The notes: generated from the sequence alone by a model not told the origin. Shown: positions 7,177-16,517, counted from the first letter of the stretch. The stretch: DNA of 64,000 nucleotides from 40CM-2-70-7 sp035505915 (GCA_035505915.1 DATJQI010000054.1:115900-179899), one strand, 5' to 3'. Numbers and translations: made by a program.

Positions 7177-8803
7177 CAAGACCGTCATGCTCCTCGGCGG
7201 CTCCGGCCTCGTGGGCCACGCCGTGGCGCGCCGGGTGCTGGCCGAGCGGCCGAGCCGCCTGGTGCTGGTGGCGCTCTTCGAAGATGAAGTCCGGGCGGCC
7301 GCGGCCGCCCTCGAGGCGTACCGCGGGCGCGCGGAGGTGGCGGTGGAGTGGGGGAACGTCTTCCTGCCCGCGCCCGTGGCGCGCCGCGAGCGCGGCGAGA
7401 TCCTGGCGGACTCCGCCCTCCGCACCCTGCTCATTCAGGACCAGTTCGGGGATTTGACCGAGGACGTGCTGGAGCGGAACCTCCTGTACCAGCTCCTCGC
7501 CCGCTACCGCCCCGACGCCGTGGTCGACAGCATCAATACGGCCACCGCCTTCGCCTATCAGGACATCTTCCAGAGCGCGCGCGACCTGCTCGCCGCGTCC
7601 GCCGCCGGCACCCTGGACCGGGCCCAGGTGGAGCAGCACATCCTCACGCTGACCATGCCCCAGCTGATCCGCCACGTGCAGATCATCACGGAGGGCCTGA
7701 AGCGGTCCGGCACGTCGGTGTATGTGAAGGTGGGGACGTCGGGCACGGGCGGGATGGGGTTCAACATCCCCTACACCCACTCCGAGGAGCGGCCCAGCCG
7801 CACCCTCTTGACCAAGTCGGCCGTGGCCGGCGCGCACTCCCTCCTGCTGTTTCTGCTGGGACGCACGCCGGACGCGCCCGCCATCGTCGAGATCAAGCCG
7901 ACGGCGACCATCGCGTGGCGGGAGATCGCCTACGGGCCGGTGCGCCGGAAGGGCAAGCCCCTGCCGCTGGTCGACTGTCCGGCCCCGCTCCCGGTGGCGG
8001 ACGCGTTCGCGCCCGGCGCCAAGCCGTGGAAGGACCAGGGGAAGCCGGTGCAGGGGGTGTTCATCGACGTCGGGGAGAACGGTCTCTTCGCCAAGGATGA
8101 GTTCGCGACGGTGACGGCGCTGGGACAGATGGAGTTCATCACCCCCGAGGAAGTGGCCGACTACGTCATCCAGGAGATCCAGGGCCGGCCGACGGGCAAG
8201 GACATCGTCGCGGCCCTGGACGGCGCTACCGCCGGGCCGACCTACCGCGCCGGCCTCCTCCGCTCGGCGGCCCTGGGTCGGCTCGAAGGTCTGGAGCGGG
8301 ACAGCGGCACCCGATCGGTGGCTTACGAGATGCTGGGACCCCCGCGGCTCACGAAAATGCTCTATGAAGCGTATGTGCTGTCGAAGCTCCGTCCGACCGT
8401 CCGTGCCCTCGCGGGCTCCGACGGCGCGGGCGTGGCGGGCGAGGCCCAGGCCCTGATCGAGCGCGACACCGCCCTGCGGTCGCACATTTTGTCGGTAGGG
8501 CTTCCCATCCTCTGCGCCGACGGCGCCCGCGTGTACCGGGGGAGCCTGGTGGTGGTGCCGCCGACGCCCGGGGACCCCCGGGGCGCGGCGCCGCGCGGCT
8601 GGGTGGATCTCCGGCCCGAGTACTTCGGGATGTGGGTGAAGCGGGCGCAGGCGATCGTGGCGGCGGAGGTCCGGGCCGGATCGAAGGAATCGGGCAGCGA
8701 CGTGGACTGGATGGCCATCCGGGGCGACGATCCGGTGGATCCGCCCCGGTTCGCGACCTGGGTGTTCGAGCACGAGGACCGCGGGGCGCGGATCAAGCGG
8801 TGA
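7163..8803 (+). CDS. Large Rossmann-fold protein of unknown function
   Basis: The 546-residue protein opens with a clear nucleotide-binding motif, LLGGSGLVGHAVARRVL (about residues 9-25). This resembles extended short-chain dehydrogenase/epimerase proteins, followed by DSINTATAFAYQD near residues 118-130. The remaining roughly 400 residues match nothing I know. They include a glycine-rich VKVGTSGTGGMGFNIPYTHSE segment (about 191-210) and a C-terminal YFGMWVKRAQAI. No signal peptide or membrane helix is seen. An oxidoreductase or NAD-sensing role is possible but not shown. The start is a GTG overlapping rluB by 14 bases, so it is probably in the same operon. The 61 bases after it carry only the moxR ribosome-binding site (GGGAGG). 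Confidence 0.8.
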   Translation: MHLADKTVMLLGGSGLVGHAVARRVLAERPSRLVLVALFEDEVRAAAAALEAYRGRAEVAVEWGNVFLPAPVARRERGEILADSALRTLLIQDQFGDLTEDVLERNLLYQLLARYRPDAVVDSINTATAFAYQDIFQSARDLLAASAAGTLDRAQVEQHILTLTMPQLIRHVQIITEGLKRSGTSVYVKVGTSGTGGMGFNIPYTHSEERPSRTLLTKSAVAGAHSLLLFLLGRTPDAPAIVEIKPTATIAWREIAYGPVRRKGKPLPLVDCPAPLPVADAFAPGAKPWKDQGKPVQGVFIDVGENGLFAKDEFATVTALGQMEFITPEEVADYVIQEIQGRPTGKDIVAALDGATAGPTYRAGLLRSAALGRLEGLERDSGTRSVAYEMLGPPRLTKMLYEAYVLSKLRPTVRALAGSDGAGVAGEAQALIERDTALRSHILSVGLPILCADGARVYRGSLVVVPPTPGDPRGAAPRGWVDLRPEYFGMWVKRAQAIVAAEVRAGSKESGSDVDWMAIRGDDPVDPPRFATWVFEHEDRGARIKR

Positions 8804-8864
8804 CCCGGGGGCGGGACGGCGGGGTCGAGGGTACTGGAACGGTGGACTCAAGGGAGGCGGACGC

Positions 8865-9851
8865 GTGACGGCAGGAGGACGAATCTCGAGGCCGCAGGTG
8901 ACCGACGCGGCGCTGGCGACCGCCTTGACCCGCGAGGTGGGGAAGCGCGTGGTGGGGCAGGACGTCATGGTGGAGCGCCTGCTCGTGGGGCTGCTCACCG
9001 GTGGGCACATCCTGCTCGAGGGCGTCCCCGGGCTCGCCAAGACCCTCGCGGTCCGGACCGTGGCCGAGTGCCTGCGCATCAGCTTCTCCCGGATCCAGTT
9101 CACGCCCGACCTGCTCCCCGCGGACGTGATCGGCACGATGATCTACGACCAGAAGTCCCAGGAGTTCTATCCCAAGAAGGGCCCGCTCTTCGCCAACCTG
9201 ATCCTCGCCGACGAAATCAACCGGGCGCCGGCGAAGGTGCAGTCGGCGCTTCTCGAGGCGATGCAGGAGAAGCAGGTCACCATCGGCGGCGAGACGTTCT
9301 ATCTCGGGGAGCCGTTCCTGGTCCTCGCGACCCAGAACCCCATCGAGCACGAGGGCACCTACGCCCTGCCCGAGGCGCAGCTCGACCGGTTCATGCTCAA
9401 GGTCCGCGTGGGCTATCCCACCCGCGACGCCGAGAAGGAGATCGTCGGCCGGATGGCGTCGGGACGCCCCATCGAGGTCGAGCGGATCGCGAGCGGCGAA
9501 GACGTACTGGCGGCGCGCAGCGCCATCGCCGAGCTGTACATGGACCAGAAGGTCGTGGACTACATCGTGGACGTGGTGCGCGGCACCCGGGAGCCGCAGG
9601 CCGTGGGGCTCGGGGAGCTGAAGCCCCTGATCGCCTTCGGCGCGTCCCCGCGGGCGTCCATTTATCTGGCCCAGGCGGCCCGGGCTCACGCCTACCTCCG
9701 GGGCCGCTCGTACGTGGTCCCCGAAGACGTGAAGGCGATGGCGTACGACGTCCTCCGCCACCGCGTCCTCCTCACGTTCGAAGCCGAAGCCGAGGACCTG
9801 GACGCGGACCGCGTGATCGGCCGGATCCTGGAGGCGGTCGGCGTGCCGTGA
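8865..9851 (+). CDS. MoxR-family AAA+ ATPase
   Basis: MoxR ATPases are chaperone-like AAA+ proteins that work with vWA-domain partners to activate metalloenzymes or build membrane complexes. In 328 residues it has Walker A (LEGVPGLAKT, about residues 51-60), Walker B (ILADEINRAPAKVQSALLEAMQEKQV), sensor-1 (LATQNPIEHEGTY) and sensor-2 (GASPRAS). The GTG start follows GGGAGG. It is the first gene of a moxR-DUF58-Bat operon, an arrangement known from the Bacteroides aerotolerance (bat) operon. The next gene starts within its stop codon. Confidence 0.94.
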   Translation: MTAGGRISRPQVTDAALATALTREVGKRVVGQDVMVERLLVGLLTGGHILLEGVPGLAKTLAVRTVAECLRISFSRIQFTPDLLPADVIGTMIYDQKSQEFYPKKGPLFANLILADEINRAPAKVQSALLEAMQEKQVTIGGETFYLGEPFLVLATQNPIEHEGTYALPEAQLDRFMLKVRVGYPTRDAEKEIVGRMASGRPIEVERIASGEDVLAARSAIAELYMDQKVVDYIVDVVRGTREPQAVGLGELKPLIAFGASPRASIYLAQAARAHAYLRGRSYVVPEDVKAMAYDVLRHRVLLTFEAEAEDLDADRVIGRILEAVGVP

Positions 9852-10723
9852 GCCCCGAGGTGCTGCGGCAGGTCAAGGGGATCGAGCTCCGCACCCGGTC
9901 CCTCGTCAACACGCTCTTCACGGGCGAGTACCGGTCGGTGTTCCGGGGGCAGGGAATCGAGTTCGCCGAAGTCCGCGCCTACCAGCACGGCGACGACTTC
10001 CGCGCCATCGACTGGAACGTCTCCGCGCGGATGGGCACGCCGTTCGTCAAGACGTTCGTCGAGGAGCGGGAGCTCACGCTCCTCCTGGTGGTCGACCAGT
10101 CCGGCTCCCTCCACTTCGGGCGCCCCGCGTCCAAGGCGGGGATGGCGGTGGAGGTCGGCGCCGTGCTCGCCCTCGCCGCCGCGCGCCATTCGGACCGCGT
10201 CGGCGCGCTGCTCTTCGCCGACCGCGTGGAGCACGTGATCCGCCCGGCCAAGGGGCGGGGACACGCGCTGCGGGTGATCCGCGATCTCATCGCGTTCGCG
10301 CCCCGCGGGCGCGGCACCAACCTCGCCGAAGCGCTCCGGTACGCCACCAAGCTCCTGCGCCACCGCGCGGTGGTGGTCGTGATCTCGGATTTCCGCGCCG
10401 AGGGCTGGGACGAGCCGCTGGCGCGGCTCGCCAATCAGCACGACGTCGTGGCGATCACCATCGACGATTCCCGAGAGGTCGCGCTGCCGGACGCGGGCTG
10501 GATCGAGCTCGAGGACGCGGAGACCGGCCGCCGGGTGCTGGTGGACACGGGGCACGAGGGCACCCGGGGGCGGGTCCGGCTCGCCGCCGAGCGCGTGTTC
10601 CAGGAGCGCCAGCGGAAACTGGTCCGGGCCGGCGTCGATCTCGTATCGCTGCATACCCACATTCCCTACGCCCTGCCCCTGCGGCGCGCGTTCGCCGAGC
10701 GCGCCCGCCGGATGAAACGCTAG
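9848..10723 (+). CDS. DUF58 domain protein (vWA-like)
   Basis: DUF58 proteins nearly always follow moxR genes. The family core is visible at about residues 27-60: GIEFAEVRAYQHGDDFRAID, then W-N-V-S-A-R. A vWA-like fold follows, with a MIDAS-type DQSGS near residue 83 in LLVVDQSGSLHFG. The chosen start is the GTG at 9848 overlapping the moxR stop (GTGA), giving 291 residues. There are no membrane helices, so this member is likely cytoplasmic and interacts with MoxR. The next gene starts immediately after its stop (TAGATG). Confidence 0.92.
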   Translation: MSPEVLRQVKGIELRTRSLVNTLFTGEYRSVFRGQGIEFAEVRAYQHGDDFRAIDWNVSARMGTPFVKTFVEERELTLLLVVDQSGSLHFGRPASKAGMAVEVGAVLALAAARHSDRVGALLFADRVEHVIRPAKGRGHALRVIRDLIAFAPRGRGTNLAEALRYATKLLRHRAVVVVISDFRAEGWDEPLARLANQHDVVAITIDDSREVALPDAGWIELEDAETGRRVLVDTGHEGTRGRVRLAAERVFQERQRKLVRAGVDLVSLHTHIPYALPLRRAFAERARRMKR

Positions 10724-11563
10724 ATGCTCGCGCCGGGACCGGCCCTCGTCCTCTGGGCTCTCGCCGCGGCGGGCGGGGACACACCCTGGGTCGCCCTGCC
10801 GGCGGGGCCCACCGTGGGCGACACGGTCTGGCTCACGCGGGTGATCGCGGTGGCTCCCGAGTGGCGGGTCCGGGCGGCGGCGTTTGAGTCCCAGGGAGAC
10901 GTGGCGCCGCTCGGCGAGCCGGTGGTGACGCCCGGCGCCGGTGAAGACACGATCCGCTACGCCGTCGTGGCGTGGACCGCCGGCCCGCACCGTCTCGTGC
11001 TGCCGACGCTGTGGGTGGTGAAGGCGGAGGGCCGGAGCGACTCGCTCGCGGGCGGCACCGTCGATCTGACCGTCCGCAGCGTCCTGCCCGCCGACACCGC
11101 CGGGTTGAAACCCAAGGCGCTCCTCCCGCCCGTCGATCTCCGCCCCCCGTCGTTCTGGCCGCCGGCGCTCGCGGTGCTGCTGGCCGCCGTCGCCCTGGTG
11201 CTCACCGTGCGCCTGCGCCGGCGCGGCCCGCGGCCGACCGCCGCGGCGGCCGAGTTGGTGCTGGGGGGCCCGGCGCCCGACGACCGCTGGCTCGACGCCG
11301 GAGAGCCCAAGGCCGTGGCGGCGCGGGCCAGCCGGATCCTCCGCGAGGCGCTGGCCCGCGTGGTTCCCGACGCGAGCGCATCCCTGCCGGTGCGCGAGGC
11401 GCTCGCGGCCGCGGAAGGCCGGATGCCCGGCGTCACCTTCCGCCGGATCCGGGAGGCCCTGCTCACGCTCGATCAGGTCTCGTATGCGGTGGCGCACGGC
11501 GCCGACGTGGCCAAGGTGGCCGCCGACGCGCGCGAGGTCGCGCGCGAGATCGTGACCCCGTGA
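10724..11563 (+). CDS. Bat-operon membrane protein with a single central helix
   Basis: The 279-residue protein has a short hydrophobic N-terminus, then an extracytoplasmic beta-rich region. One membrane helix lies at about residues 145-163 (PPALAVLLAAVALVLTVRL), followed by a basic, helical cytoplasmic tail. This position between DUF58 and BatA is usually occupied by a poorly characterised membrane protein of the aerotolerance operon (DUF4381-like or similar). I infer family membership from context and topology, not from a conserved motif. It is translationally linked at both ends (TAGATG before, GTGA after). Confidence 0.75.
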   Translation: MLAPGPALVLWALAAAGGDTPWVALPAGPTVGDTVWLTRVIAVAPEWRVRAAAFESQGDVAPLGEPVVTPGAGEDTIRYAVVAWTAGPHRLVLPTLWVVKAEGRSDSLAGGTVDLTVRSVLPADTAGLKPKALLPPVDLRPPSFWPPALAVLLAAVALVLTVRLRRRGPRPTAAAAELVLGGPAPDDRWLDAGEPKAVAARASRILREALARVVPDASASLPVREALAAAEGRMPGVTFRRIREALLTLDQVSYAVAHGADVAKVAADAREVAREIVTP

Positions 11564-12540
11564 CCTTCGCCCGCCCGTTCCTGCTCGTCCTCCTCCTGGG
11601 ACTCCCGGTGTGGTGGTGGGTGCGCCGGCGCCGGCTGGGCCGCGCGGGGGGGATCCGCATGAGCGACGTGGGCGCGGCGGCCGGCGCGGCGGCCCGGCGG
11701 TGGCCGGCCCGCCTGCCGGTGATCCTCCGCAGTCTCGGCGTCGCCGCGTGGATCATCGCGGCGGCGGGTCCCCGGATCGGTGTGGGGAGATCCGAGGTGC
11801 GGAGCGAGGGCATCTCGATCGTCCTCGCCGTCGACGTGTCGAGCAGCATGCTGTCCCAGGATTTCGCGCCGGCCGACCGCATCGACGTCGCCAAGGCGAC
11901 CGCCATCGACTTCGTCCGTCACCGGCCCGACGACCGGATCGGGCTCGTGGCCTTCGCGGCCCAGGCGCTGTCGCTCGTGCCCGTCACCACCGACTATGGC
12001 GTGCTCGAGCAGGCGCTCGGCGACCTGCACGTGGGCACGGTGAGCGAGGACGGGACCGCGATCGGCACGGCCATCGGCACGGCGGCGAGCCGGCTGCGGC
12101 GGGCGCCGGGCCGGAGCAAGGTGGTGGTCCTGCTCACCGACGGCGTCAACAACCGCGGCATCGATCCCCGCACCGCCGCGCAGGCCGCGGCCGTGTTCGG
12201 GGTCCGCATTTACACCATCGGCGTCGGCACGGAGGGAGAAGCGCCGGTTCCCACCGGGCAGGGCCTCGAGGGGATGCGTTATCAGACCATGCCGGTGGAG
12301 CTGGACGAAAAGCTCCTGGGCGACGTCGCGACGGCCACCGGGGGCCGGTACTTCCGGGCCACGGATTCCCAGTCGCTCCGGGAGATCTTCGCCGAGATCG
12401 ACCGGCTCGAAAAGACGCCGGTGCGCCAGGTGGTCAGCCGGCGCTACGACGAGTCGTTCCGGCTCCCGCTCGCCGTCGGTCTCCTCGCGCTGGCGCTCGA
12501 GATCGCGCTCTCCGCCACCCTGGCCGTGCGGGTGCCCTAG
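11560..12540 (+). CDS. batA: BatA-like vWA membrane protein
   Basis: BatA and BatB are membrane-anchored von Willebrand factor A proteins of the aerotolerance operon. With the GTG at 11560 the protein has 326 residues. Two N-terminal hydrophobic segments (about 5-20 and 53-70) precede a vWA domain with the MIDAS motif DVSSS near residue 90, plus the downstream metal-ligand positions (DGTAIGTAIG and LLTDGVNN). A C-terminal membrane helix lies at about 302-322. This topology places the vWA domain outside the cytoplasmic membrane. It lies directly upstream of the second vWA protein, with stop and start adjacent (TAGATG). Confidence 0.9.
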   Translation: MTFARPFLLVLLLGLPVWWWVRRRRLGRAGGIRMSDVGAAAGAAARRWPARLPVILRSLGVAAWIIAAAGPRIGVGRSEVRSEGISIVLAVDVSSSMLSQDFAPADRIDVAKATAIDFVRHRPDDRIGLVAFAAQALSLVPVTTDYGVLEQALGDLHVGTVSEDGTAIGTAIGTAASRLRRAPGRSKVVVLLTDGVNNRGIDPRTAAQAAAVFGVRIYTIGVGTEGEAPVPTGQGLEGMRYQTMPVELDEKLLGDVATATGGRYFRATDSQSLREIFAEIDRLEKTPVRQVVSRRYDESFRLPLAVGLLALALEIALSATLAVRVP

Positions 12541-14187
12541 ATGAACTGGGACGCTCCCGCCGTGCTCCTCATCGCCCCCCTGATCGCGGGCGTGGTGTGG
12601 TTCGCGGCGGCCTGGGCGCGCCGGGTCCGGTTGCGCCGGGCCGAGCAGTGGTCCACCGACACCCTCGACCGGGCCCGGGCCGCGGGCCGCTTCGGACCGA
12701 CCACCCTGGCCCTCGCCGCGTTCTGCGGCACGGTGGCGCTCGCGGGGCCGCGCTGGGGATCGGAACGGATCACGACGGAATCGCGGGGGCTCGATCTGGT
12801 GCTGGCCGTGGACATCTCGCGCTCCATGCTCGCGGAGGATGCCGGAAGCTCGCGCCTGGCACGCGCGGTCCGCGAGGCGCGCCGCCTGGTGCAGGATCAG
12901 CCCGGGGATCGGATCGGGCTGATCGGCTTCGCCGGAGCCGCGTACGTTCTGTCACCGCTCACGGTGGACGGCAGCGCCATCAACCTGTATCTCGACGCGC
13001 TCGATCCGGACATCGCGTCGGCCGGAGGGACGGCCATCGCGCCGGCCCTGCAGAGCTCCGGCGCGCTCCTCGACGCGGCGCCGGACCTGTCGGACCGCGT
13101 GCTGGTGGTGTTCACGGATGGCGAGGCGCACGACACGCTGCCGGACATCGTGGCCCAGAGCGAGCGGCTGGCGAAGGACGGCGTCCACGTGATCTTCGTG
13201 GCCGAGGGCGGTGCCGCCCCGGCGCGGATTCCCGTCCGCGACGACCACGGCGTCTTCATCGGCTGGCAGAAGGACGCGGACTCGGCCGAGATCGGCACCC
13301 GCCGCCGGGACGACGAGCTGACCGCGTTCGCGGACGCGGCGCACGGCAGCGTGGTCGCCGCCGATCTGCCGGACCAGGCGGGAGCGATCCGCTCGCTCAT
13401 CGCGGGCTACAAGCGGACCGGCGGTGCGGAGGCCCACGCCGAGGCGGGGCGCTCGCAGGCGTGGATTCCGCTCCTCGTGGGGGCGGCCCTTCTCCTCCTT
13501 CAGGCGGCGGGCCGGCGCGCGGCGTCCCTGATCTGCCTGCTGCTCTTGGCCGGGGGGGGGCGCGGCGTCCGTGCCCAGGGCGCGCGGCGGCCCCGCACGC
13601 CGGCGGCCAAGGCGTGGGCGGCGGGGGACACCCTCGGCGCGCGGGCCGCCTACCTGAGCGCCCTGTCCGGGCGGCGCGGCGTGGATACGGCCTGGTACAA
13701 CGCGGGGACCGCGGCGCTCGCGGCGGGAGATTGGGAATCGGCCCAGCAGGGCCTGTCCCGGGCGGCGGGTTCGCTCGATCCGGAGGTGCGGTTCCGGGCC
13801 CTCTACAACCTCGGGCTCCTGGACTTTCAGCTCGCCCGGGCGGACAGCGCCAACCGCGACGCGCATCTCGGGGACGCGGAGAAGGCGTACCGGGAGGCGC
13901 TGCTGCTCAAGCCCAGCCATCCGGCCGCCAAATGGAACCTGGAGCTCGCCACCCGGCGACGCGGCGGGAGCAACGGGTCGTCCAATCAGTCTCCATCCGG
14001 AGGCGGAGGCGCCAACGGATCCCCGCAGCCGACGCCCAACGGCGGCGGGCGTGGACCCGATCGCGCCCTCTCGCAGGCCCAGGCCGACGAGATCCTCCGG
14101 TCCATCGGCCAGGAGGAGCTGCGGGCGCGCCGGGACAAGACGGGCCGGGTGCGCCGGGCCGGTGAGCCGGACCTGAAGGACTGGTGA
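12541..14187 (+). CDS. BatB-BatC fusion: vWA domain plus TPR region
   Basis: Residues 1-295 match BatB: two N-terminal helices, a vWA domain with MIDAS DISRS near residue 90 and FTDGEAHD. Next comes a membrane segment (about 303-320). A second hydrophobic stretch ending R-A-Q-G near residue 350 looks like a leftover signal peptide. The C-terminal part (about 352-470) is TPR-like (ARAAYLSAL, WYNAGTAALAAGDWESAQQ, RALYNLGLLDFQLARAD), which corresponds to BatC. A Gly/Asn/Ser/Pro-rich linker and a basic tail follow. Typical BatB is about 340 residues, so 548 indicates a fusion. A run of nine G residues (13552-13560) lies exactly at the junction. Confidence 0.85.
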   Translation: MNWDAPAVLLIAPLIAGVVWFAAAWARRVRLRRAEQWSTDTLDRARAAGRFGPTTLALAAFCGTVALAGPRWGSERITTESRGLDLVLAVDISRSMLAEDAGSSRLARAVREARRLVQDQPGDRIGLIGFAGAAYVLSPLTVDGSAINLYLDALDPDIASAGGTAIAPALQSSGALLDAAPDLSDRVLVVFTDGEAHDTLPDIVAQSERLAKDGVHVIFVAEGGAAPARIPVRDDHGVFIGWQKDADSAEIGTRRRDDELTAFADAAHGSVVAADLPDQAGAIRSLIAGYKRTGGAEAHAEAGRSQAWIPLLVGAALLLLQAAGRRAASLICLLLLAGGGRGVRAQGARRPRTPAAKAWAAGDTLGARAAYLSALSGRRGVDTAWYNAGTAALAAGDWESAQQGLSRAAGSLDPEVRFRALYNLGLLDFQLARADSANRDAHLGDAEKAYREALLLKPSHPAAKWNLELATRRRGGSNGSSNQSPSGGGGANGSPQPTPNGGGRGPDRALSQAQADEILRSIGQEELRARRDKTGRVRRAGEPDLKDW

Positions 14188-16517
14188 TGCTTCTCCTGGC
14201 GCTGGCGTTGCTCCAGGGACCGCAGCCGACGCTGACCGCGTCGGTGGATCACGCGCACCTGCGGGTCGGGGATCAGCTCATCCTCACGATCCAGGCGCGG
14301 ACGCGTTCCGCGGACCGACTGACCCTCGCGCTCCCGGCGATGGCCGGCTTCGCGATGGTCGGCTCGCGGGACGCGACCCAGGTGTCGTTCGGCGGAGCCG
14401 GTGGAGGGGAGCGCGTCACCGTCCGCGAGCTGGTGCTCCGAGCCGAGCGCCCGGGGACGCTGGTGATCGGATCGATCGTGGCGGTGCAGGGCAGCTGGAA
14501 GGCGCGGACCGCGCCCATCGCGATCACGGTGGACTCGAGCGGCCTCTCGGCGTCCGTCAGTCCCATCACCCGGTCGCTGCTCGCCGCCGCCCCTCCGCCG
14601 GCGCGCACCGATCAGGTGTCCCTCACGCTGGTCGCGTCGCAGGACACGGCGTGGCCCGGCGCCCAGGTGGACGTCGTGGCCGCGGCGTGGTTCCCGCGAA
14701 CGGTCCGGAACCAGCTCACGCGGGATCCGATCCTCGCGCTGGCGACGCCGGTGGGTGCCTGGGGCTACCCTCCCGACGGCCCGGCCGGAGTGGCCGCGAG
14801 CCGTCTGGTGCGAGGACAGTGGATGGATCTCTTCGTCATTCACGAGACGCTGTTTCCGCTCGCGGCGGGCCGGCTGGTACTGCCCCCGGCGTCTCTCGAA
14901 TACGCGCTGCCGGTCACGGCGTCGATCCTCACGCGGGAAGAGCGTTACGCGCTGGCGAGCGACTCGCTCGTGATCACGGTGCCGTCGCCACCCGCGGCGG
15001 GACGTCCCGCGGGGGACCGCGGCGTGGTGGCGCGGGACCTGTCCCTGACCCTCGACGTGGACTCGGGGACGGCGCGGGTGGGGGAGCCGCTGCAGGTCAC
15101 CGTGGCGGTCGCCGGCATCGGGAACGTGACGCTGTGGCCCGAGCCCGAGATCGCGTGGCCGGCGGCGCTCCGCGCGTACCCGGGCGAAGAAGAGACCCGG
15201 ATCGATCCCCAGGACGGCGTGATCGCCGGGACGAAGACGATCCGCTATCTCGTGGTCCCCGACTCCACCGGCAGTCTCCTGCTGCCGGAGATCCGCTATC
15301 CCTATTTCGATCCGGGGGCTGGGACGTACGACGTGGCCCGGGTGGCGCCGCGCACCCTCACGGTCGCCCCGGGTCTGGGCATCGCCACGGCGCGGTCGCC
15401 CTTGCCGCTGCTCCCGCCGCGTCCCGCGCCGGCCGCGCTCCGGCTGGCGCGGGGTGCGTGGCCCTGGGGCTGGCTGGCGGTGCTGTTCCTGCCGCCGATC
15501 GCGGTCGCGGTGGGCCGGATGCCGCGGCGCTCGCGGGGTCCGGAGCCGGAGCCGGCGCCGGCGGTGTGGGGCACGCGTCTCGGACGTCTCGAGCGGGACT
15601 TCCAGCTCACCCTGATCGCCTACGTCGCCGACGCCGGGACGCGTGACGGAGACGTCCTGGCCTCCGCCCTGCGCGCCGCGGGGCTCGAGCGGGCCGTGGC
15701 CGATCACGTGGTGCGTCTCCGCGACCGGCTGCGCGCCGCCCGGTACGGACCGCAGGGTGCCGCGGACCAGGCCGAGCTGGCCGAGGAGCTGACCCAGGTG
15801 CTGAAGGTGCTGGGGGCGGAGCCGGCGACCGGCGGGGCGCGGCGGCACCGGCGCGTGCTCGCCCTGCTGGCATTCGCGGCGCTCGCCCCGGGGGCGCGCG
15901 CCCAGGTCCCGGGCGCCGAGGCTCTGTACGGCGCGGGTGCCGTCCGGGCGGCGGTCGACTCGTTCGCCGCCCGCGTGAACCGGGCGCCGGACGATGCCGC
16001 GGCGTGGTACGACCTCGGCGCCGCCGAGTACCGCGCCGGCGCGGACGGGCGCGCCGTGGCGGCCTGGACCGAAGCCGCGCGGCGGGCGCCGCGGGATCCC
16101 GTGATCCGGCGCGCGCGCGCGCTTCTGCCCGCGCCCGACCTCGCCTCCGAAGACCTGCTCGCGGTCGGTCCGCTGACGCCGGGGGAGTGGGCGGTCCTCG
16201 CGGGCGCCGGCTGGCTGCTCTGGTGGGGGAGCGTCGCGCTCCGCCGCCGCCGGTTATCGTTCGTGCTCCTCGTGGTCACCGTGGGTGCCGGGGTGGCCGG
16301 CGGGCTCGAATGGCGGCGGGGGCGCCGCCCGGTGGTGGTGGTGGTCGCCGCCCCCGCGCCGGTCCGGAGCGCGCCGTTCGGCGAGGCCAGCGCCGGATCG
16401 ACCCTGCCCGCGGGAGCGGCGGCACTGGCGGTGAAGAATTACGGGGGCTGGGTGGAGATCGAACGTCCCGACGGAGTGCGGGGGTGGATGCTCGAAACCG
16501 AGGTGACGCCGCTGTGA
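14184..16517 (+). CDS. BatD-BatE fusion with C-terminal SH3-like domain
   Basis: The first 540 or so residues match BatD: a signal peptide, tandem immunoglobulin-like/oxygen-tolerance domains (TASVDHAHLRVGDQLILTI near residue 16, a second copy after LSLTLDVDSG near 280), then a membrane helix at about 425-445. From about residue 556 a second signal-peptide-like stretch (VLALLAFAALAPGARA) starts a TPR-like BatE region (AAAWYDLGAAEYRAG). Two further helices and an SH3-type end (VKNYGGWVEIERPDGVRGWM) follow. The 777 residues thus look like BatD joined to BatE. GTG 14184 overlaps the previous stop; ATG 14187 is an alternative start. Confidence 0.82.
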   Translation: MMLLLALALLQGPQPTLTASVDHAHLRVGDQLILTIQARTRSADRLTLALPAMAGFAMVGSRDATQVSFGGAGGGERVTVRELVLRAERPGTLVIGSIVAVQGSWKARTAPIAITVDSSGLSASVSPITRSLLAAAPPPARTDQVSLTLVASQDTAWPGAQVDVVAAAWFPRTVRNQLTRDPILALATPVGAWGYPPDGPAGVAASRLVRGQWMDLFVIHETLFPLAAGRLVLPPASLEYALPVTASILTREERYALASDSLVITVPSPPAAGRPAGDRGVVARDLSLTLDVDSGTARVGEPLQVTVAVAGIGNVTLWPEPEIAWPAALRAYPGEEETRIDPQDGVIAGTKTIRYLVVPDSTGSLLLPEIRYPYFDPGAGTYDVARVAPRTLTVAPGLGIATARSPLPLLPPRPAPAALRLARGAWPWGWLAVLFLPPIAVAVGRMPRRSRGPEPEPAPAVWGTRLGRLERDFQLTLIAYVADAGTRDGDVLASALRAAGLERAVADHVVRLRDRLRAARYGPQGAADQAELAEELTQVLKVLGAEPATGGARRHRRVLALLAFAALAPGARAQVPGAEALYGAGAVRAAVDSFAARVNRAPDDAAAWYDLGAAEYRAGADGRAVAAWTEAARRAPRDPVIRRARALLPAPDLASEDLLAVGPLTPGEWAVLAGAGWLLWWGSVALRRRRLSFVLLVVTVGAGVAGGLEWRRGRRPVVVVVAAPAPVRSAPFGEASAGSTLPAGAAALAVKNYGGWVEIERPDGVRGWMLETEVTPL

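Noticed and set aside
4507..7434. A 975-codon open frame on the minus strand
   Set aside because: It lies antisense to the M50 protease, scpA, scpB and rluB, all with strong family motifs. Its sequence is Arg/Ser/Pro-rich without any domain. Such frames arise easily in very GC-rich DNA.
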